DNA of 64,000 nt from Flavobacterium sp. 102 (GTDB lineage Bacteria; Bacteroidota; Bacteroidia; Flavobacteriales; Flavobacteriaceae): contig NZ_RBKX01000001.1 in assembly GCF_003634615.1 (NCBI RefSeq), positions 3,720,001-3,784,000 on the forward strand. The letters are read 5' to 3'. Every line of letters starts with the position of its first letter. Within the stretch, counting starts at the first letter, position 1. The position numbers and the translations under genes were made by a program. Under the pieces are notes generated by a model. The model did not search any database, was not told the origin of the DNA, and worked only from the letters and a program-made list of their open reading frames with translations. Positions 53,283 to 61,778 of this stretch are shown here, one piece after another.

Positions 53283-54242
53283 ATGAATCTATCCATAATA
53301 ATTCCGCTTCTTAACGAGCAGGAATCTTTACCCGAATTACACCAATGGATTGTCAAAGTCATGACAACCCACAATTATTCCTATGAAGTTATTTTCATCG
53401 ATGATGGAAGCACGGATAATTCATGGACAATTATTGAAAAACTTTCCCAAGAAAACCCGAATGTAAAAGGCATTCGTTTCCTCAGAAATTTTGGAAAATC
53501 ACAAGCCTTGCATGCGGGTTTTGCCAAAGCCAAAGGCGATGTCGTAATCACGATGGATGCCGATTTACAAGACAGCCCGGACGAAATTCCGGGTTTGTTT
53601 GATATGGTGACTAATCAAAATTTCGATTTAGTTTCCGGTTGGAAAAAGAAACGTTATGATTCGGTGGTTGCTAAAAACCTACCTTCTAAACTATTCAATT
53701 GGGCAGCGAGAAAAACTTCCGGGGTCTATTTGAATGATTTTAACTGCGGTTTAAAAGCCTACAAAAGTGTTGTCATTAAAAACATCGAAGTTTCGGGAGA
53801 AATGCACCGTTATATTCCGGTTTTGGCCAAGAATGCAGGCTTTTCCAACATAGGGGAAAAAGTGGTCATTCACCAAGCGCGAAAATATGGCGAATCTAAA
53901 TTTGGCATGAGCCGATTCATCAATGGCTTTTTAGATTTGATAACGATTTGGTTCCTTTCAAAATATGGCAAACGCCCGATGCATCTCTTCGGAGCACTAG
54001 GTGTTGTCATGTTTATCATTGGCTTCATCTCTACATTTTTAATCATAGGAATTAAACTGATGAAATTATTTGTATTTCATGAACCGACCATTTTAGTAGC
54101 ACAAAACCCTCTTTTCTATATTGCTTTAACTTCAATGATTATTGGTTCCCAATTATTCTTAGCCGGATTTTTGGGCGAAATTATACTTCGAACCAAAAAC
54201 AATGAAGAGCGTTATAAAATTTCAAGCGAAGTGAATCTATAA
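53283..54242 (+). CDS. Family 2 glycosyltransferase, polyprenyl-phosphate type (DPM1/GtrB/ArnC-like)
   Basis: 319 residues. GT-A domain with IIPLLNEQESLPEL, FIDDGSTDNSW (first Asp site, ~residue 36), TMDADLQDSPDEIP (DxD-like, ~92) and DFNCGLKAYK. Arg/Lys-rich HQARKYGESKFG is typical of polyprenyl-phosphate enzymes. Two C-terminal membrane helices (~237-260 and ~270-298). Likely transfers a sugar to undecaprenyl phosphate at the inner membrane, an early step in envelope glycan supply. It is coupled to DUF4199 upstream and 30 bases from the mutase gene. Confidence 0.92.
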   Translation: MNLSIIIPLLNEQESLPELHQWIVKVMTTHNYSYEVIFIDDGSTDNSWTIIEKLSQENPNVKGIRFLRNFGKSQALHAGFAKAKGDVVITMDADLQDSPDEIPGLFDMVTNQNFDLVSGWKKKRYDSVVAKNLPSKLFNWAARKTSGVYLNDFNCGLKAYKSVVIKNIEVSGEMHRYIPVLAKNAGFSNIGEKVVIHQARKYGESKFGMSRFINGFLDLITIWFLSKYGKRPMHLFGALGVVMFIIGFISTFLIIGIKLMKLFVFHEPTILVAQNPLFYIALTSMIIGSQLFLAGFLGEIILRTKNNEERYKISSEVNL

Positions 54243-54272
54243 CGACTTCATTTCAATAATAAAACAATTACC

Positions 54273-56000
54273 ATGCATATCGAACAAGCTATTTTAGACA
54301 AAGTAAACGAATGGTTGACACCAACTTTTGACGTTGACACCCAAAACCAGATCAAAGAAATGATGACGACTTCTCCCAAAAATTTGGAGGAGAGTTTCTA
54401 TAAAAACTTAGAATTCGGAACCGGTGGAATGCGCGGAATTATGGGTGTTGGCACCAATCGAATCAATAAATATACTTTGGGTAAAAATACGCAAGGCATC
54501 TCCGATTATTTAAAAAAATCATTCCCTGGCGAAGACTTAAAAGTCGTAATTGCTTATGATTGTCGTCACAACAGTGACACTTTAGGAAAAGTGGTTGCCG
54601 ATGTTTTTTCGGCTAATGGCATCAAAGTGTATTTGTTTTCAGAAATGAGACCTACTCCGGAATTGTCTTTTGCTTTAAAATATTTAAAATGTCATGCCGG
54701 AATTGTACTAACTGCTTCTCATAATCCGCCGGAATACAACGGTTACAAAGTATATTGGCAAGATGGTGGACAACTCGTTCCGCCACAAGATGAAGAAATC
54801 ATTCAAGTGATTGAAGACTTAAAATACAGCGAAATTAAATTCGAAGCCAATAATAATTTAATCGAATACATTGATATAGAGATTGACAATGCATTTGTAG
54901 AGTCAACTGTTGCGAATGCAAGTTTTAACACTTCGGTAAATGCAAAAGCGAATTTGAAAATCGTTTACACTTCGTTACACGGAACTTCCATAAAATCGGT
55001 GCCGAATGTTTTAGCAAAAGCTGGATATACGGATGTAAATATTGTTCCGGAACAAGCTGAACCTAATGGTGATTTCCCAACCGTAGTTTCACCCAATCCC
55101 GAAGAACCTGAAGCGTTGACCATGGCTTTGGCTTTGGCAGAAAAATTAAATGCCGATATCGTTTTTGGAACTGATCCTGACAGCGACCGTTTGGGCGTTG
55201 CCGTTAGAGACAACAACAATAAAATGATTCTCCTTAACGGAAATCAAACGATGGTTGTTATGACCAATTACTTATTGGAACAATGGAAAAAAGCAGGCAA
55301 AATTGACGGCAAACAATTCATCGGTTCTACAATCGTTTCAACACCAATGATGCTCGAATTGGCTTCAGCTTATGGCGTGGAATGCAAAGTCGGTTTGACC
55401 GGTTTCAAATGGATTGCCAAGTTTATCAAAGATTTTCCTGATTTACAATTTATTGGCGGTGGTGAAGAAAGTTTTGGGTTTATGGTTGGCGATGCCGTTC
55501 GCGATAAAGATGCTGTTGGTGCGATTTTATTAATGTGTGAAATTGCAGCACAGGCTAAAGAAAATAACAGTTCCGTTTACCAATATTTGCAACAAATGTA
55601 TGTGGATTTTGGTTTCTACAAAGAATACCTAATTTCAATTACCAAAAAAGGAATCGAAGGCGCGAATGAAATCAAACAAATGATGATTGACATGCGCGAC
55701 AATCCGGTTTCTGAAATCAATGGACAACGGGTTATTATGGTAGAAGATTACCAAAATTCTACGGCAAAAAATTTGTTGACCGGCGAAACGGAAAGCTTAT
55801 TAATTCCAAAATCAGATGTGTTGATTTATTATTTAGAAGACGGTTCAAAAATTTGTGCCCGTCCAAGCGGAACGGAACCGAAAATAAAATTCTATTTCAG
55901 CGTCAATACCGCTATAGAAAATCTAGGAGAAATTCCGGCTGCCGAAGCTTATTTGGACCAAAAAATTACCACTATCATTTCTGAAATGCAGTTGAACTAA
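54273..56000 (+). CDS. Phospho-sugar mutase (phosphoglucomutase / phosphomannomutase)
   Basis: 575 residues of the alpha-D-phosphohexomutase family. Phosphoserine loop TASHNPPEYNGYK (~148), metal-binding DPDSDRLGV (~307), sugar-binding GGGEESFGFMVG (~395) and phosphate-binding RPSGTEPKIKFYF (~532). Long form of the PGM2/PgcA type, so glucose 1-/6-phosphate is the likely substrate but mannose is possible. Its TAA stop overlaps the following ATG by one base. It would make sugar phosphates for the nearby transferase. Confidence 0.94.
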   Translation: MHIEQAILDKVNEWLTPTFDVDTQNQIKEMMTTSPKNLEESFYKNLEFGTGGMRGIMGVGTNRINKYTLGKNTQGISDYLKKSFPGEDLKVVIAYDCRHNSDTLGKVVADVFSANGIKVYLFSEMRPTPELSFALKYLKCHAGIVLTASHNPPEYNGYKVYWQDGGQLVPPQDEEIIQVIEDLKYSEIKFEANNNLIEYIDIEIDNAFVESTVANASFNTSVNAKANLKIVYTSLHGTSIKSVPNVLAKAGYTDVNIVPEQAEPNGDFPTVVSPNPEEPEALTMALALAEKLNADIVFGTDPDSDRLGVAVRDNNNKMILLNGNQTMVVMTNYLLEQWKKAGKIDGKQFIGSTIVSTPMMLELASAYGVECKVGLTGFKWIAKFIKDFPDLQFIGGGEESFGFMVGDAVRDKDAVGAILLMCEIAAQAKENNSSVYQYLQQMYVDFGFYKEYLISITKKGIEGANEIKQMMIDMRDNPVSEINGQRVIMVEDYQNSTAKNLLTGETESLLIPKSDVLIYYLEDGSKICARPSGTEPKIKFYFSVNTAIENLGEIPAAEAYLDQKITTIISEMQLN

Positions 56001-57826
56001 TGAGTAGCATCAAAAAGATATTTCCTTTTATCCGTCCGTACAAAAAGTACGTTTACTTAAACATTTTTTTTAATGTTTTCTACGCTTTGTTCAGCGCTGT
56101 TTCTTTTGTGGCACTGATTCCGATGCTGTCCGTACTTTTTAAAGAAGACAATAAAATCACTACAAAACCGGTTTTTGAAGGTATAGAACACATTGGTAGT
56201 TTTGTGGAGAATTATATGGGTTATTACATTTCCCATTTCAACGAAACTAAAGGCCAACAATACACTTTATTAATCATGATTACACTGATTATTACGTTGT
56301 TTTTACTGAAAAACTTGTGTAATTATTGGGCGATGTATTTTATTACTTTTCTCAGAAATGGCGTGTTAAGAGACATTCGAAATGCAATGTACAAGAAATC
56401 AGTAGAGTTGCCTATCTCCTATTTTTCAGAAAAAAGAAAAGGCGATGTGATTTCAAGAATGACCTCGGATGTTTTAGAAATCCAACATTCTTTTTTGTCG
56501 GTTTTAGAATTAATTGTCCGCGAACCTTTGACCATCTTATTTACTATTGGCGCGATGTTTTTTATCAGTGTCAAATTAACGCTGTTTGTTTTCATATTTA
56601 TTCCAATATCCGGTTTTATCATTTCCAAAGTAGGTAAATCACTTAAGAAAAAATCAGATAAAGCGGCGATTGAACAAGGTTATTTTTTATCCATTATAGA
56701 AGAAACGCTAAGCGGATTAAAAGTTATTAAAGGTTTCAATAGTGAAAAAGTATTCCAAGGGAAATTCACTAATTCAACCGATAGATTTTTTCACCTGAAC
56801 AATAAAATTCTAAACCGTCAAAACCTTTCTTCACCTTTAAGTGAATTCTTGGGAATCTTAATCATTGCGGTACTTTTAGTTTACGGTGGAAGCATGGTTT
56901 TAGTGGAAGGAACGCTTTCGGGCGCGAAATTTATTGGCTATATGGGATTGGCTTATAACATTTTAACACCGGCCAAAGCGATTTCAAAAGCCAGTTATGG
57001 TGTCAAAAAAGGAGAAGCGGCTGCTGAAAGAATTTTAGAAATTTTGGAACAAGAAAACCCGATTGAAAGCAAAGAAAATGCGGTTCAGAAATCGACTTTT
57101 GAATCCGGAATCACCTTAGAAAACATCAATTTCAGATACGAAGACGAAAACGTCTTAAAGAACTTTTCGCTTCAAGTTCCAAAAGGAAAAACCGTCGCCT
57201 TAGTTGGTCAATCCGGTTCGGGAAAAAGTACGATTGCCAATTTATTGACGCGTTTTTACGATGTAAATGAAGGTAAAATAACGATAGACAATGTCGACAT
57301 CAAAGACATGGATTTACATTCTCTACGCGGTTTAATGGGCTTGGTAACACAAGATTCTATTCTGTTCAACGATACGATTAAGGCCAATATTGCTTTGGGC
57401 AAATTAGACGCCACTGATGAAGAAATCATAGAAGCTTTGAAAATTGCCAATGCCTACGAATTCGTAAAAGATTTACCGGACGGAATTTATGCGAATGTCG
57501 GCGACAGCGGAAACAAACTATCGGGTGGACAAAAACAACGTTTGTCCATTGCTCGTGCGGTTTTAAAAAATCCACCGATTATGATTTTGGACGAAGCAAC
57601 TTCAGCTTTGGATACCGAAAGTGAAAGATTAGTCCAACAAGCTTTGGAAAACATGATGCAAAACCGAACTTCAGTAGTTATTGCGCACCGACTTTCGACT
57701 ATTCAAAAAGCCGATATGATAGTCGTAATGCAAAAAGGAGAAATCGTGGAGCAAGGAACACATGACGAACTTTTGGCCAAAAACGGAACTTATTCCAAAT
57801 TAGTAACCATGCAATCTTTTGAATAG
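56000..57826 (+). CDS. ABC exporter, MsbA-like half transporter
   Basis: 608 residues. Six-helix type-1 exporter domain about 1-330 with a coupling region around RNGVLRDIRNAMYKKSVELP and SGLKVIKGFNSEKVFQGKF; nucleotide-binding domain about 365-600 with Walker A GQSGSGKSTIANLLTRF, Q-loop TQDSILF, signature LSGGQKQRLSIARA, Walker B MILDEATSALD and H-loop IAHRLSTI. It probably flips lipid-linked saccharide or lipid A-type substrates. The start overlaps the mutase stop by one base, a tight coupling. Confidence 0.93.
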   Translation: MSSIKKIFPFIRPYKKYVYLNIFFNVFYALFSAVSFVALIPMLSVLFKEDNKITTKPVFEGIEHIGSFVENYMGYYISHFNETKGQQYTLLIMITLIITLFLLKNLCNYWAMYFITFLRNGVLRDIRNAMYKKSVELPISYFSEKRKGDVISRMTSDVLEIQHSFLSVLELIVREPLTILFTIGAMFFISVKLTLFVFIFIPISGFIISKVGKSLKKKSDKAAIEQGYFLSIIEETLSGLKVIKGFNSEKVFQGKFTNSTDRFFHLNNKILNRQNLSSPLSEFLGILIIAVLLVYGGSMVLVEGTLSGAKFIGYMGLAYNILTPAKAISKASYGVKKGEAAAERILEILEQENPIESKENAVQKSTFESGITLENINFRYEDENVLKNFSLQVPKGKTVALVGQSGSGKSTIANLLTRFYDVNEGKITIDNVDIKDMDLHSLRGLMGLVTQDSILFNDTIKANIALGKLDATDEEIIEALKIANAYEFVKDLPDGIYANVGDSGNKLSGGQKQRLSIARAVLKNPPIMILDEATSALDTESERLVQQALENMMQNRTSVVIAHRLSTIQKADMIVVMQKGEIVEQGTHDELLAKNGTYSKLVTMQSFE

Positions 57827-57831
57827 ATTTT

Positions 57832-58533
57832 ATGTATGTAAACAATCCAAATATCAAACTACCTGAAGATCCTGATACGGTGGTTTGGAAATATTTGGAC
57901 TTGTCGAAATTTCTCGACTTATTGCTTTCCGGACAATTGTTCATGTCTCGCTCGGACAAATTTGAAGACCAATACGAAGGTACTTTTAGCGAACCAACAT
58001 TTGAAGAAATCAAAAAACTTTCCGAAAACAATCCTGAATTCCTAGCGTATTACAAATCACACCGCGAAAAAGTGGTGGTTAGCAGTTGGCACATCAACGA
58101 ATACGAATCGTTTGCCATGTGGCAGATTTTTACCCAAAATAGTGAAGGTTTAGCCATTCAATCTACGATTGGTCGTTTGCAAAAAGCTTTGGAAGCCGAA
58201 AAAGATTTCAAACAATACATTGGCGAAGTCAATTATATCGATTACAAAAAGGAATATATTCCGTTTGACGATATGTTTTTTCCGTTCCTGTTTAAGCGAA
58301 AAAGTTTTCAATACGAAGGCGAAGTCAGAATCATTGCCGATTTATCCGACAAGGACATTAAAATCAATGACGGTTTAAAAATTGACGTGGATATCAATCA
58401 AATGATTGAGAAAATATACATTCATCCCAAATCGGAAAATTGGTATAAAAAGTTGGTGATTGAATTGGTCTCCAAATTAGGGTTTGATTTTGAGATTGAA
58501 AAATCCGATTTAGAGAGCGATATTCTAATATAG
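57832..58533 (+). CDS. DUF2971 family protein
   Basis: 233 residues, cytoplasmic. Typical segments: VVWKYLDLSKFLDLLLSGQLF, MSRSDKFEDQYEGTF, VVSSWHINEYESFAMWQIF and FQYEGEVRIIAD, matching DUF2971, a family with no agreed enzymatic function that turns up near defence or toxin genes elsewhere. Starts 5 bases after the exporter and may only share its transcript. The stop is 4 bases from the stop of the converging lipoprotein gene, with no terminator seen between them. Confidence 0.82.
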   Translation: MYVNNPNIKLPEDPDTVVWKYLDLSKFLDLLLSGQLFMSRSDKFEDQYEGTFSEPTFEEIKKLSENNPEFLAYYKSHREKVVVSSWHINEYESFAMWQIFTQNSEGLAIQSTIGRLQKALEAEKDFKQYIGEVNYIDYKKEYIPFDDMFFPFLFKRKSFQYEGEVRIIADLSDKDIKINDGLKIDVDINQMIEKIYIHPKSENWYKKLVIELVSKLGFDFEIEKSDLESDILI

Positions 58534-58537
58534 GATT

Positions 58538-59254
58538 TTAAAGCAAAGGCTTGATTTCTGTGGCTTTCCATTCTTTGTCCAAAAGATTGACGAAGTAATA
58601 GTGAAGCGTATCTTCTTTGTCGAAGGCACCATTTTTATTAGTGTCTTCAATAGCTCTGAAGTACAACCTGCTTCTGGATTCAATTATATTCCAATCAATC
58701 AATTCTTGAAAATCAGTAGAGATTTTAGTAAAGTTCTTTCCTGAAATATCACTCAAGTAAAGTGATTTAATATCGTTATTGTTGACTTTATTGTCTTTAT
58801 TGGTGTCTAAATCCGCTAAAGTAAAAACCATCAGTTGCTTTTTGGTTTTGTCGGCTATGCCTTTTAAATAAGTAGCCGTTTCTATCAACACATTTTTTTC
58901 GGTCAAGGCATAAATCGTGTCTTGCCCTATTTCTTGAAACTTCAAATTCTGCAAATAACCGGTAATTTGGTATTCGCCATAATTAGAAACCGTATAACCC
59001 GTATTAGAATCATAAGAAGATTTTATGCCTTTTTTGTCACTAGAAATCGTTCCGATTGGAAAAATCAAGTAATTGGTTCCATCCATATTGATAGGTAAAT
59101 CGGCAATTTCAATTTGACTGGTATCTTCAGGAACTTCGGTTTTAACTTTTGAAGGATCTTGATAAATCACTTTGGGTTTTGGCGCTTCTTCTTTTTTGCA
59201 ACTTACCAAAGTCAGCACTAAAATCAAGGAAATATAGAAAGGATAATTTTTCAT
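58538..59254 (-). CDS. Lipoprotein with EF-hand/dockerin-like calcium loops
   Basis: 238 residues from ATG 59254 (a longer frame from 59275 would add seven residues). Lipobox VLTLVSC near residue 17, then KKEEAPK, close to a surface-export signal. Two loops look calcium-binding: DLDTNKDNKVNNND (~155-168) and DTNKNGAFDKED (~212-223), each with the D-x-[DN]-x-[DN]-G-like spacing. The rest is beta-rich (YQITGYLQNLKFQ, SRLYFRAIED). Function unknown. It is the third gene after the M23 peptidase and the TonB receptor, 37 bases after the latter. Confidence 0.78.
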   Translation of the reverse strand: MKNYPFYISLILVLTLVSCKKEEAPKPKVIYQDPSKVKTEVPEDTSQIEIADLPINMDGTNYLIFPIGTISSDKKGIKSSYDSNTGYTVSNYGEYQITGYLQNLKFQEIGQDTIYALTEKNVLIETATYLKGIADKTKKQLMVFTLADLDTNKDNKVNNNDIKSLYLSDISGKNFTKISTDFQELIDWNIIESRSRLYFRAIEDTNKNGAFDKEDTLHYYFVNLLDKEWKATEIKPLL

Positions 59255-59291
59255 CTCAAAATAATTTGTAATCAAAAATAGTGAATTATTT

Positions 59292-61769
59292 CTACAATTT
59301 TGCGGTCAGCTTTATATTGAAAACTCGCGTAGTCATATAATTTGGAATTCCGTATTGATTTTTGGTATAAACATCGCGAACCCAAGTATTGGTAATGGCA
59401 TTTTGATTGTTGAACAAGTTGAAAATTTCAAAACCAAAGGACAAGTCCTCGAATTTTTTCAGCCAATGACCATCCGGTCTTTCATTGTTTCTTTCGGTTA
59501 AAACATAAGAGAAACCAACATCGGCACGACGGTAATCACGCAAACGGGTTTGGTAAGTATAAGCATCTGCATAAGATGGAGAACCGCCCGGCAAACCGGT
59601 GTTGTAAACCAAATTCAGATACAATTTCATATTAGGTAAATTCGGCATATAATCTTGGAATAAGATTCCAACTTTCAATCTTTGATCTGTAGGACGCGCT
59701 ATAAAGCCTCTGCCATTTTGGTTTTCTTCCGTTTTCATATAACCTAAACTCAACCAAGATTCTGTTCCGGGAACGAATTCTCCGTTTAATCTCATATCTA
59801 AACCATAAGCATACGCTTCCGCATCATTATTGGCGCGGTAACGGATCCTAACATTTTCCAAAGTATAAGTATTTACGTCCGTCATAGTTTTGTAATAGGC
59901 TTCGGTAACCAATTTAAAAGGACGTTTTGCCATTTTGAAATTATAGTCATTACTCAACACGAAATGAATCGATTGCTGTGCTTTTACATTTGGATTTACA
60001 TTGCCATCCATATCTCTCAACTCGCGATAAAATGGCGGTTGGTGATACAAACCGGCAGCAAAACGGAATATCATGTCTTTGTCCCAATCCGGTTTAAGGG
60101 CAAATTGTGCTCTCGGACTGAAAACGGTTTGGCTTTTCGCATTTGAAATACCATCACCTGATACTGTCCAATTGTGAAAACGCGCACCGGCTGTAATCCA
60201 TAGTTGACTGTTACCCATTTCAGTTTTAGTATTCCATTGGGCAAACCCTGAAAATCTGTCTATGTCGATGAAATTAGTTGCTCTAACGTTTTGATATGGT
60301 ACTAAAGGTCCAACATAAGGATTATAAGGTTGGTCATTTGGGAAATCAAAATCGGGCGGATTTAAAGAAAAACCGGCTGAGTCAATTACTTCCCATTCTA
60401 CGATTCTGTCGCGAATATTTTCACGAGTGTATTTAAAACCCCAATCGATTTGGTGCTTTTTGTTATTTACGAAATGGGTTCCTTTGACTTCTGCGTTAAT
60501 AATTAAGGCATCTAAATCGTTACGAGCATGATTTAATTGCGTTCCGACACCTTGACTGTACGTCACTTCGCCTACAGTTTCTGAACCGATATTGGTATCG
60601 ACTTCTCCTAAAAAATAAGCTGCAAAAATGTCGAAATACTCTTGTTCCTGTGTATGATAAACCGAACCAATTAATCTGAAATTATTGTTTTCGTCTTTAA
60701 CAAAAGTGGTTTTTAGTGCACCAAAAAGCGTTTGGTATTTGTCTTTTTCTTGACCATCATAAAATATTTGCAACGCAATCGGTTCATCTATGGTTCCAAA
60801 ATTGGTTTGACGCGTCAACGGTTGGTAATTGTATTTGTTCTGCGATGCATTTCCTAAAAAACTGAATTGCCATCTTTTATTTGGACTAAAATTAACGTTG
60901 GTTTGTACGTCCATAAAAGTTGGTCGGAAATTGGTTTGCGTTTCCTGACTGTTTACAAAAAGTGAGTTGTCGCGGTAACGAATTCCGGTTATGGCTGACC
61001 ATTTTTTATTTTTCGAAATACCTTCTCCGGTTACACTTCCGCCTAACAAGCTGGCTTCGGCTGTCAGGCTATATTTTGTTGGTTTACGGTAAGTAATATC
61101 TAAAACAGAAGACATTTTATCGCCATATTTCGCTTGAAAGCCACCGGCAGAAAAATCGACGTTTTGGACCATATCGGTATTGGTAAAACTCAATCCTTCT
61201 TGTTGACCGGAACGCACTAAAAACGGACGATAGACTTCTATTTCGTTGACATAAACTAAGTTTTCATCGTAATTTCCACCACGGACGTTGTAACCCGAAC
61301 TTAATTCGTTGTTAGCATTTACGCCTGCAAAAGTTTTCAAAACGCTTTCTACTCCGGGCATGGCGCTAGGATTTTTACGAATAGTTTCCGGTTCGATTGA
61401 GGTAATTCCTTGAACTCGTCTTTTACTACTGGTAATTACCACATCATTTAGTTGCTCGGCTTTTTCACTCATTACTACATGGTATTCTAAGTTTTCGGCA
61501 GGTTTTAATTGAAAAGTTGCTGTTATACTTTTTAACGATGTATGTGTAAACACCAAGACCACTTTTTGATTGGCCGGAACAGATATTTCATAGAAACCGT
61601 TTGCATCGGTAGTCGCTGATCTGGTTTGGTAACTTACGTTAACATTTTCAACTGGTCTGTTATTTTCATCGAGTACGACTCCGGCGACTTTAGCCGTTTG
61701 ATTTTGGGCAAAAGTGATGCAACTGAACGCTAAAAAAAGGAGCGTAAAAAGGAATTGATTTGTTCTCAA
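59292..61769 (-). CDS. TonB-dependent receptor with carboxypeptidase-regulatory N-terminal domain
   Basis: 825 residues from TTG 61769. An in-frame stop lies at 61779-61781 and there is no ATG before the mature protein, so TTG is the only start that keeps the signal peptide (FLFTLLFLAFSCITFAQ). Carboxypeptidase-regulatory-like domain ~25-105 (VAGVVLDENNRPVENVNVSYQ), plug ~115-230 (VESVLKTFAGVNANNELSSGY then NVRGGNYDENLVYVNEIEV), then barrel to the end (FNIKLTAKL). Substrate unknown. The start is 9 bases after the M23 peptidase stop, so translational coupling is likely. Confidence 0.9.
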   Translation of the reverse strand: MRTNQFLFTLLFLAFSCITFAQNQTAKVAGVVLDENNRPVENVNVSYQTRSATTDANGFYEISVPANQKVVLVFTHTSLKSITATFQLKPAENLEYHVVMSEKAEQLNDVVITSSKRRVQGITSIEPETIRKNPSAMPGVESVLKTFAGVNANNELSSGYNVRGGNYDENLVYVNEIEVYRPFLVRSGQQEGLSFTNTDMVQNVDFSAGGFQAKYGDKMSSVLDITYRKPTKYSLTAEASLLGGSVTGEGISKNKKWSAITGIRYRDNSLFVNSQETQTNFRPTFMDVQTNVNFSPNKRWQFSFLGNASQNKYNYQPLTRQTNFGTIDEPIALQIFYDGQEKDKYQTLFGALKTTFVKDENNNFRLIGSVYHTQEQEYFDIFAAYFLGEVDTNIGSETVGEVTYSQGVGTQLNHARNDLDALIINAEVKGTHFVNNKKHQIDWGFKYTRENIRDRIVEWEVIDSAGFSLNPPDFDFPNDQPYNPYVGPLVPYQNVRATNFIDIDRFSGFAQWNTKTEMGNSQLWITAGARFHNWTVSGDGISNAKSQTVFSPRAQFALKPDWDKDMIFRFAAGLYHQPPFYRELRDMDGNVNPNVKAQQSIHFVLSNDYNFKMAKRPFKLVTEAYYKTMTDVNTYTLENVRIRYRANNDAEAYAYGLDMRLNGEFVPGTESWLSLGYMKTEENQNGRGFIARPTDQRLKVGILFQDYMPNLPNMKLYLNLVYNTGLPGGSPSYADAYTYQTRLRDYRRADVGFSYVLTERNNERPDGHWLKKFEDLSFGFEIFNLFNNQNAITNTWVRDVYTKNQYGIPNYMTTRVFNIKLTAKL

Positions 61770-61778
61770 AGGATATAA

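Noticed and set aside
57832..58533. DUF2971 gene as part of a defence system
   Set aside because: Neighbours are envelope genes and a lipoprotein; no nuclease, toxin or other defence gene is nearby.
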